Source: Burkholderia sp. (GTDB taxonomy: Bacteria; Pseudomonadota; Gammaproteobacteria; Burkholderiales; Burkholderiaceae). From it: a stretch of 8,433 nucleotides of DNA. The stretch lies in NCBI RefSeq assembly GCF_018375725.1, contig NZ_JAHACR010000183.1:1-8433 (forward strand), given 5' to 3'. Every line of letters begins with the position of its first letter. Position 1 is the first letter of the stretch. Positions 1 to 5,682 of the stretch are shown in pieces. The notes beneath the pieces are model-generated. The model saw only the letters and a list, made by a program, of their open reading frames with translations. It was not told the origin of the DNA and searched no databases. Both the position numbers and the translations under genes were made by a program.

Positions 1-7
1 CCGCGCG

Positions 8-850
8 TTACAGCGCCGCCAGATGATGATCGGGCACGAAGCCGAGCAGTTTCACGTTGTCCGACAGTCCGGCCGCCTCGATACGCGCCTGCAACTCGCC
101 GGCGAGCTTGCCCTTGCCCGCGATCAGCAGCAATACGTCCGGATGGCGCCGCTTCACGAGCCCGACCGAATCGATCAGATCCTCCAGCCCCATGCGCCGC
201 ACGAGCCGCCGCACCGCGAGCACGATGGGACGATCCTGCGGCAGTTGCAGCCGGTGCCGCGCCTCGGCGGGCGAGAGCGGCGTGTCGAATTGCGCGGTAT
301 CGACGCAGCCCGGCACGACGCGCACACGCGCCGGATCGATGCCGTAGCGGCTCGTCAGGATCTGGCCGAAGGCCTGCGACAGCACGATCAGCCGCGACGC
401 GCGCGCATACACCGCCTGCTCCAGATATCGCTTCGCGCGCTGTCCGAGCGTCGCCGCGCCCTCGACCTGACTCTCGTCCGCCCACGGTCCCTGGAAATGC
501 GACACCTGCGGAATGCCCCGCGTGACGTCGAGCCCGGGAAACGTGTACAGCGCGAAATGCGACGAAATCACGTCGGGCCGCTCGGCGCGGATCACGTCGC
601 GCAGCGCGCGGCGAGCGGCGAGCATCCGGCGCGCGAGCGGCTGCGACGCGAGACCGAAACCGCGAATTGCGCCGCCGGTATCCGCCGCGACCTTCTCCGT
701 GCCCGCGACGAGCCCACGCACCGCGACGCCCGCGCCGGGCAGCGCGCCGACCAGCGAGTAGTACATCCGATCGAGGCAGCCCGCGCGTTCGGGAAACCAG
801 TGCATGCCGATTTGCAGCGATTTGATCGGCCGGGAAGAATGATTCGTCAC
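8..850 (-). CDS. bceK: GT4-family glycosyltransferase, apparently truncated by a premature stop (BceK)
   Basis: The reading frame encodes 280 residues of a GT-B/GT4 glycosyltransferase, whereas family members usually have about 360-420. The N-terminal domain begins SLQIGMHWFPERAGCLDR, close to the usual Gly-Gly-Leu-Asp-Arg loop but with Cys at residue 25. A Val-Pro-Gly-Cys-Val-Asp hinge and the donor-phosphate region VRRLVRRMGLEDLI (around residues 213-226) follow. The protein ends KLLGFVPDHHLAAL and then TAA (10-8). GT4 proteins normally continue here with Tyr-Arg-Ala-Ala-Asp, a further strand and the EX7E motif. The two codons after the stop, CGC GCG, read Arg-Ala, as expected if TAA replaced a Tyr codon. 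The product would lack the catalytic/donor-binding residues and is probably inactive, so the gene may be a pseudogene. The start is GTG at 850 in a GTGA overlap with bceJ. A sequencing error near the edge is the main alternative. Confidence 0.8.
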   Translation of the reverse strand: MTNHSSRPIKSLQIGMHWFPERAGCLDRMYYSLVGALPGAGVAVRGLVAGTEKVAADTGGAIRGFGLASQPLARRMLAARRALRDVIRAERPDVISSHFALYTFPGLDVTRGIPQVSHFQGPWADESQVEGAATLGQRAKRYLEQAVYARASRLIVLSQAFGQILTSRYGIDPARVRVVPGCVDTAQFDTPLSPAEARHRLQLPQDRPIVLAVRRLVRRMGLEDLIDSVGLVKRRHPDVLLLIAGKGKLAGELQARIEAAGLSDNVKLLGFVPDHHLAAL

Positions 851-2031
851 GATTGCTCCTGCGTGATCGCAGGCTCGACACGCTCGAGTGCGGTCGGCTG
901 CGAGGGTTGGCCGATGCGCCGGTAAAGCGCGAGGTACTGGGCGCCCATGCGCGCCCAGCCGAATTGCGTCATCAGGTCGCGTGCGGCGTCGCCCATCGCG
1001 CGGCACGTGTCGCGCGACGACGCCAGCGTGCCGATCGCCTGCGCAAGCGCGGCCGGATCGTCCGGGTCGTCGAGCACGATGCCGCATGCCGGCGTGATGA
1101 TTTCGGCGCCGCCCGCGGTGCGCGCGGTGACGACCGGCAGCCCAGCCGCCATCGCCTCGAGCAGCGACAGGCTCATCGCCTCGTAGCGCGACGGAAACAC
1201 GTAGGCGTCGGCCGAGCGCATCAGCGTCGGCATGTTCTTGACGAGGCCTAGGAAATGCACCCGCGCGTCGATCCCGAGCGTCCGCGCCTCTTCCGGGTAT
1301 GGACTGCCCGGCAAATAGCCCGCGACCGCGAGATGCACGTTCGCCGGCAGCCGGGTCAGCGCCTTCAGCACGGTGCCGAGGTTCTTGCGCGGCGTGCGCA
1401 GGTCGCCGACGAACAGCAGCAGGAACACGTCGTCCGGCAGCCTGAACGCGCCGCGGTCCGGCTGTGCGTGCGCGAATGCGCTCGTATCGACGCCGTTATG
1501 GATCACGCTGATCTTCCGGCTGTCGATGCCCAGGCCGCCAATCTCGTCGGCCACCTTCTGCGAGACCGCCGTGATCGCCTTCGAACGCCGGTACGCCCAG
1601 CGTTCGAGCATCGCGTTCACGCGCGTATACACGTACTGATAGGCGGACCACGGGCCCTTCGTCAGTCCGAACGGGTAATACGGACTCTTGAACCAGCCGC
1701 CATGCACGAAGTGCGCGGTATTCACATCGGCCCTGATCCACGAGATGAAGCCGTTGACGTGCAGCACGTCGTAGCGGGCGCGGTTCAGGCGCAGCCACCA
1801 TGCGCTCCTGAGCGCAAACACCTGCTGCCGGATCAGGTTCGACGGCCAGCATCGCCCCACCCTGACCGGCACCCAGCGCACGCGCGGGTCGGCAAGCAGC
1901 TCGGGCGCGACATGCGACGCGACCAGCGTGACCTCGCCATGCTCGGCGAGCGCCGCACGGGCGATTTCGTAGTTGACGCGGCCCTGTCCGTCGTTATGAC
2001 GCACGACATGCGTGACGATCGCGATTCTCAA
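847..2031 (-). CDS. bceJ: GT4-family glycosyltransferase (BceJ)
   Basis: This 394-residue complete GT-B retaining glycosyltransferase probably adds one sugar to the repeat unit on the cytoplasmic face. The N-terminal Rossmann domain starts at once with RIAIVTHVVRHNDGQGRVNY, including a Gly-rich acceptor loop. The interdomain part reads Ile-His-Asn-Gly-Val-Asp, the usual GT4 hinge. The C-terminal domain has Leu-Phe-Val-Gly-Asp-Leu-Arg-Thr-Pro-Arg-Lys-Asn with basic donor-phosphate residues, then YVFPSRYEAMSLSLLEAMAA with an intact EX7E pair (E284, E292). The start is TTG at 2031, sharing bases with the bceI stop (TTGA) and preceded by GGGGAG. The same frame is open about 220 codons further upstream, but that stretch overlaps bceI and has no GT character. 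The 3' end overlaps bceK by four bases. Donor is not predictable; mannosyl or galactosyl transfer is possible. Confidence 0.9.
   Translation of the reverse strand: MRIAIVTHVVRHNDGQGRVNYEIARAALAEHGEVTLVASHVAPELLADPRVRWVPVRVGRCWPSNLIRQQVFALRSAWWLRLNRARYDVLHVNGFISWIRADVNTAHFVHGGWFKSPYYPFGLTKGPWSAYQYVYTRVNAMLERWAYRRSKAITAVSQKVADEIGGLGIDSRKISVIHNGVDTSAFAHAQPDRGAFRLPDDVFLLLFVGDLRTPRKNLGTVLKALTRLPANVHLAVAGYLPGSPYPEEARTLGIDARVHFLGLVKNMPTLMRSADAYVFPSRYEAMSLSLLEAMAAGLPVVTARTAGGAEIITPACGIVLDDPDDPAALAQAIGTLASSRDTCRAMGDAARDLMTQFGWARMGAQYLALYRRIGQPSQPTALERVEPAITQEQS
856..860 (-). promoter_or_regulatory. Shine-Dalgarno for the GTG start of bceK, inside the end of bceJ
   Basis: AGGAG in the mRNA lies five bases before GTG at 850-848, which overlaps the bceJ TGA as GTGA. 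It excludes the longer open frame that continues to 1087. Confidence 0.75.
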
Positions 2032-3515
2032 TGTTCGGCTCCCCGTAAGCGCGCGGCGGACCGACGCTGGGCGAGACGTTGTGCCTTCTGCCAGTGCGCC
2101 GCGGAAAGAATCGAAAAAATGCTGGTGAACAACAGCAGCCCGCCCGTACCGATCAGCGAATTCGTGAATACGAGCATGGCGAACACCGACAGGCAAAGAC
2201 TCAGGCACGCGCCGGCGAACTTGTCCTTGCGCAGCCTCATCGAGGCACGCAGCGTGCGCCCGATCAGCCACACGAGCCCCGCGAGATACAGCAATGTGCC
2301 GGGCCAGCCGAGCACGAACGGCACGTTCATCACGCCGCTGTCGAAGCTGCCGTATTTGCCGAGCTCGCCGCTGTCGCTCGACAGCTTGGTCGATGCGCCG
2401 GTCGCGCCCATCCCTTCGCCGGCGACGTCGGTAAACGCGGTCTCGGCAAACGTCGCGTAGAACTTGTTGCGGTCGTCGTAGCTGCGGTCGTCCTTCAGGT
2501 TCGCAATCGACTGCAGCCGCTGGCCGAGCCGGTCGGCGACGGGCCCGACGGTCAGGAGCGGCACGCTCAGCCCGGCCAGCACGACCGCGCTGACGATCAT
2601 CCGCATCCGCACGCGGTTGCTCGACTGCAACAGCTGGATCGACAGTGCGATCACCCAGCCGCCCCACGTGGAGCGCACGAGGCACAGGCAAAACGAGATG
2701 AAGCCTGCCGCGCCGGCCAGCCAGCGGATCCGCTGCGGCGCGGCGAGCACGAACACGAGCGCGCCCATCATCGCGAACGCGAACGGCCCCGACGAGTTCA
2801 TCGTGCTGAACACGCGCACGCCGTACGGCACCGGCTCACCCTGCGAGCTCATCTGCGAGCCGACCATCCACAGCACGTCCCACTGCGGCATCACGAAGAA
2901 CTGCACCATGCCGTACAGGCCCATCACGAGCATGCCCGACATGAAGGTCGACAGCAGCACGTCGCGATACTCGGGGTAGTCGCGCGCGTTCACCAGGATG
3001 TGAAAGCCGATCAGCACCGGATACACCCAGTTCGCCAGATCGTAGGTCGCCGCCAGCACGCCGCTCGACACGATGCCGACGAGGTACGCATACAGCAGCC
3101 CGAACAGGATCAGCAGCACCGGGATCCCGCGCCGCTGCCCGAGCACGCGATAGTGACGCAACAGGCCGAGGCCGGCGATCATCGTCACCGCGAGCGGCGC
3201 GACCTGGATCAGGCTCGTCGGCGTGAAACCGCCCTTCGACCAGTCGGCGAGACGCCGCACTTCTGGACTCAGGAACCACGTCCACCACATGAAGCCGACG
3301 TAGCGGGCCGGGCTCTTCAGATACAGCCACAGGCCGACGACGATCGCCATCGCCGGGAACGCGAGCGTCAGCACCGTGCCCTGGTGCGCGGCGATCAGCG
3401 CCGCCGTGACCGTCCACAATGCGGCCTGCCCGGCCCAATGCCTCGGCCCGGCCAGCCAGCGGTGCGCCGGAGGACGCACATGCGCATCGGCAATCGAATG
3501 GCTCGTTGCTGTCAT
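2028..3515 (-). CDS. bceI: Multi-spanning membrane protein, probable Wzy polysaccharide polymerase (BceI)
   Basis: This 495-residue integral inner-membrane protein has roughly ten to twelve hydrophobic segments and no soluble enzyme domain. It is best read as the Wzy polymerase that joins flipped repeat units in the periplasm (O-antigen ligase/polymerase superfamily). A Val-Arg-Ser-Thr-Trp-Gly-Gly-Trp motif with R281 resembles the conserved Arg-containing loop of these proteins. A hydrophilic segment of about 60 residues (LGQRLQSIANLKDDRSYDDR onwards) fits the large periplasmic loop before the last helices. The ATG at 3515 follows the bceH stop by two bases with no clear Shine-Dalgarno, which suggests coupled translation. 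The frame stays open another 250 codons upstream, but that part is a shadow of bceH. The 3' end overlaps bceJ by four bases. A flippase or ligase is less likely, because the single large loop and operon position favour Wzy. Confidence 0.85.
   Translation of the reverse strand: MTATSHSIADAHVRPPAHRWLAGPRHWAGQAALWTVTAALIAAHQGTVLTLAFPAMAIVVGLWLYLKSPARYVGFMWWTWFLSPEVRRLADWSKGGFTPTSLIQVAPLAVTMIAGLGLLRHYRVLGQRRGIPVLLILFGLLYAYLVGIVSSGVLAATYDLANWVYPVLIGFHILVNARDYPEYRDVLLSTFMSGMLVMGLYGMVQFFVMPQWDVLWMVGSQMSSQGEPVPYGVRVFSTMNSSGPFAFAMMGALVFVLAAPQRIRWLAGAAGFISFCLCLVRSTWGGWVIALSIQLLQSSNRVRMRMIVSAVVLAGLSVPLLTVGPVADRLGQRLQSIANLKDDRSYDDRNKFYATFAETAFTDVAGEGMGATGASTKLSSDSGELGKYGSFDSGVMNVPFVLGWPGTLLYLAGLVWLIGRTLRASMRLRKDKFAGACLSLCLSVFAMLVFTNSLIGTGGLLLFTSIFSILSAAHWQKAQRLAQRRSAARLRGAEH
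2039..2044 (-). promoter_or_regulatory. Shine-Dalgarno supporting the TTG start of bceJ, inside the end of bceI
   Basis: GGGGAG in the mRNA lies seven bases before TTG at 2031-2029. The TTG overlaps the bceI TGA as TTGA. No ATG in this frame lies between the site and the first Rossmann strand, so this site sets the start. Confidence 0.7.
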
Positions 3516-3517
3516 GT

Positions 3518-4654
3518 TCAACGCGGCGATGTGCGGGAATCCGCCAGCGGCGGCGTCGCGCCGGCCGGCGCCGACGCATGGCGCTGCCGCAACAGGTCGC
3601 GCGTAATCCGCACGTGCTGCGCGGCGAACGCCTGCGTCGTCAGATCGCGCTCGCGCAGGCGCGCGGCGGCCGCCCGTGCGACGGCCAGCGCATGGTCCGG
3701 CTGCGCGGCGAAGGCATCGGCCGCGCGCCGCAGCGCCTGCGCATCGAACGGCGGCACATAGGCGGCCGTATCGTGCGGGAAATAGTCGGGCAGGCCGCCG
3801 ACGTCGGTCACGATCATCGGCTTGCCGACCGCAGCCGCCTCGAGCATCACCGTAATGCCGGATGCATGGCAGTTCGGCCGCAACGGCACGACGATCAGAT
3901 CGGCCCACGCATACAGCGCATGCTGCTTCGCCAGCCCCGACGCCGACGCAATCCGCACGTTCGGCGCATGCCACTTGCGCGGCACGCGCCGGCGGGTCGC
4001 GAGCCGCACGTCGTAGCGTTCCTCGCCGCCGAACGCGGCGAGGAAGGTTTTCCAGTCGCGGTCGCGATCGTTGCCGATCGCCGCAATGCGCAACGGCCGG
4101 CTCGGTCGCCATTGCTGCGGCTCGTCGATCGGGAAATCCTGCGTATTCAGGCCGTACAGAACGAACACGGCATCGCGCTGGAGATAGCGGCGGCACAGCG
4201 CTGCATTGTCGCGCGCGAGCGTCGTCAGCACGTCGGCACGCGCGAGCAGCTTGCGGTACAGCCAACGGCGCAAGGCGCCGTAGCCGGCCCAGCGGTCGAA
4301 CAGCCAGACGCTTTGCGCGAGCAGCAGCGGCCGTTTGCCGCGCTGGCCGCCCAGTTTCAGCACCAGCGCGGCGGCGAGGTGCTCCTGCTCGGTATGCGTC
4401 CAGATCACGTCGGCGTTCAGCAGCGCGTCACGGTTGCGCCACGCGTGCACGATGTCGAAGCCCAGCGCCGCCTTCAGGGCGCGGCGTACGATGCTGCCGA
4501 TGCGGCGCTCGCGCGCATCCTGCGAATACGTCAGCGCGAATTCGTCGGACTCCGCATGGTGATAGCCGTACAGGCAGCCGATGTCCTCGCCTTTCCGGTA
4601 AGTACGCGGGTCGGCGCCGTGAAACAGATGAACATGGACCTTCGTTGCAGTCAT
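3518..4654 (-). CDS. bceH: GT4-like (GT-B fold) glycosyltransferase (BceH)
   Basis: This 378-residue retaining glycosyltransferase has a GT-B fold and a probable cytoplasmic role in repeat-unit assembly. The N-terminal half is divergent (KVHVHLFHGADPRTYRKGED at the start). The C-terminal half is GT4-like, with LRIAAIGNDRDRDWKTFL opening the second Rossmann domain, a Trp-Ala-Asp-Leu-Ile-Val-Val-Pro-Leu strand, and then ASGITVMLEAAAVGKPMI. The second Glu of the GT4 EX7E motif is E272, but the first position is A264 rather than Glu. VTDVGGLPDYF follows. About 20 C-terminal residues are Pro/Ala/Ser/Arg-rich and probably disordered. The ATG at 4654 has AGGAGAGGG (4666-4658) at good spacing. The TGA stop is two bases before the bceI ATG. 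The broad family is confident; donor and linkage are unknown. Confidence 0.86.
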   Translation of the reverse strand: MTATKVHVHLFHGADPRTYRKGEDIGCLYGYHHAESDEFALTYSQDARERRIGSIVRRALKAALGFDIVHAWRNRDALLNADVIWTHTEQEHLAAALVLKLGGQRGKRPLLLAQSVWLFDRWAGYGALRRWLYRKLLARADVLTTLARDNAALCRRYLQRDAVFVLYGLNTQDFPIDEPQQWRPSRPLRIAAIGNDRDRDWKTFLAAFGGEERYDVRLATRRRVPRKWHAPNVRIASASGLAKQHALYAWADLIVVPLRPNCHASGITVMLEAAAVGKPMIVTDVGGLPDYFPHDTAAYVPPFDAQALRRAADAFAAQPDHALAVARAAAARLRERDLTTQAFAAQHVRITRDLLRQRHASAPAGATPPLADSRTSPR

Positions 4655-4697
4655 GCGCCCTCTCCTGGTTCAGCCCTGTGCAATGCGCGCGGCCCGT

Positions 4698-5657
4698 TCA
4701 TCGCGTCGCCCGCGGGAGCGCCGCCGAATGCGGCGCGTGACTGGCGCGGCGCGCGTCGCGTGCGCCCCGGCGCACCGCCCGCCAGTGCTCGCGCACGCGC
4801 GCGCCGTCGGCCGAGCGCAGCGCGAGCACGACGTGCGCCATGCCCGGATACACGCGCGTGCCGACGAGCGCGTACCACCACCACGCGATCTCGCGCCGCA
4901 GCGGCGGCAGATGCTCGCGCAGGATCAGGTGCAGGTTGTACGCGGCATTGCTGAGCGCGTTCAGCGATGCCGCGTCGCGCCGGTCGTCGTCGAAACGCTC
5001 GGCGGGATAGTGATCGACCGCGACTGCGGGATCGTAGACAAGCCGCCAGCCCGCGCGCTTCACGCGCATGCTGAATGCCATGTCGTTGTGCACCTGCGCG
5101 CCGGCGCCGCGCAACCGTGTATCGAAACGCAGCCGCTCGATCGCGGCGCGTCGGTAGCTCATGTTCGCGCCCTTCAGCATGTCGACCTCGCGCGCCCCGC
5201 CGACGCCGAGATGATGGTTGCCGACGATCCTGCCGGACACGATCAGGCATCCGACCCGCGGGCGGGATTCGTCGAGCACGCGGCCTTTCTCGTGTACCCA
5301 GTCGCGTCCGCCGAGCGCGCCCAGGCGCGCATCGGCGAGGAACGCGGCATCGATCCGCGCAATCCAGTCCGGGCGTGGCGCGGCATCGTCGTCGGTGATC
5401 GCGACGACGTCGCCGCTCGCCGCATCGAGCCCCTTGTTCAGCGCGGCGACCTGCCCCGGCATGTCGACCGGCACGATGCGCAGCGGCAGTACGCCGCCCA
5501 CCGACGGATCGGCAAGACGCTCGTGGGTCGCATCGTCGTCGGGACGTGCGACGACGATCACCTCGTCGGGCAGGCGTGTCTGGCGCTGCAGCGCGAGCAG
5601 GCAGCGCGCCAGGTCGGCCGGCCGCCGGTAGGTCGGAACGAGTACGGATATCTTCAA
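4698..5657 (-). CDS. bceG: GT2-family glycosyltransferase (BceG)
   Basis: This 319-residue GT-A fold (family 2) glycosyltransferase probably transfers one sugar of the lipid-linked repeat unit from a nucleotide sugar at the cytoplasmic membrane face. It opens with KISVLVPTYRRP, the classic GT2 first strand. A DDD metal/nucleotide motif follows at D89-D91 in Val-Ile-Thr-Asp-Asp-Asp. A Met-Leu-Lys-Gly-Ala-Asn-Met-Ser-Tyr-Arg acceptor-side segment comes next, then a His-Asn-Asp-Met-Ala-Phe stretch where GT2 enzymes place the ED/catalytic acidic motif. The C-terminus is Trp/Tyr-rich near residue 245, possibly membrane-associated, and ends in an Arg/Ala-rich tail. The start is TTG, directed by a strong Shine-Dalgarno; an ATG start would delete the first strand. 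It lies 25 bases after bceF and 43 before bceH. Sugar specificity cannot be read from the sequence. Confidence 0.9.
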   Translation of the reverse strand: MKISVLVPTYRRPADLARCLLALQRQTRLPDEVIVVARPDDDATHERLADPSVGGVLPLRIVPVDMPGQVAALNKGLDAASGDVVAITDDDAAPRPDWIARIDAAFLADARLGALGGRDWVHEKGRVLDESRPRVGCLIVSGRIVGNHHLGVGGAREVDMLKGANMSYRRAAIERLRFDTRLRGAGAQVHNDMAFSMRVKRAGWRLVYDPAVAVDHYPAERFDDDRRDAASLNALSNAAYNLHLILREHLPPLRREIAWWWYALVGTRVYPGMAHVVLALRSADGARVREHWRAVRRGARDARRASHAPHSAALPRATR

Positions 5658-5662
5658 GATTG

Positions 5663-5670
5663 CCTCTCCT
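5663..5670 (-). promoter_or_regulatory. Shine-Dalgarno that sets the TTG start of bceG
   Basis: The mRNA reads AGGAGAGG here, a near-ideal anti-16S match, with eight bases between AGGAG and the TTG at 5657-5655. It lies in the 25-base bceF-bceG gap. It decides the start because no in-frame ATG occurs before the protein is well into its nucleotide-binding fold. Confidence 0.8.
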
Positions 5671-5682
5671 GTCGCGTCGATT

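Noticed and set aside
2032..2691. A 220-codon open extension upstream of bceJ
   Set aside because: It overlaps well-formed membrane segments of bceI and is Arg/Ala-rich. The ribosome site and GT4 first strand place the start at 2031.
2079..3761. A 560-codon plus-strand open frame opposite bceI and bceH
   Set aside because: Its composition is His/Arg/Gln/Ala-rich, as expected for the complement of high-G+C genes. It has no domain, runs across two real genes and has no supported ribosome site.
3516..4265. A 250-codon open extension upstream of bceI in the same frame (giving a 745-residue frame)
   Set aside because: It is antiphase to bceH on the same strand and Arg/Ala-rich without any domain pattern. 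The membrane protein clearly starts at 3515, so the openness is a high-G+C artefact.
4721..4742. Short GC inverted repeat near the 3' end of bceG
   Set aside because: The stem is only 5-6 bp, it lies inside coding sequence of extreme G+C, and no U-run follows. It is not convincing as a terminator.
3419..4954. A 511-codon plus-strand open frame opposite bceH and bceG
   Set aside because: It shows the same shadow signature: Arg/Ala/Pro runs, no motif, and it spans the bceG-bceH junction.
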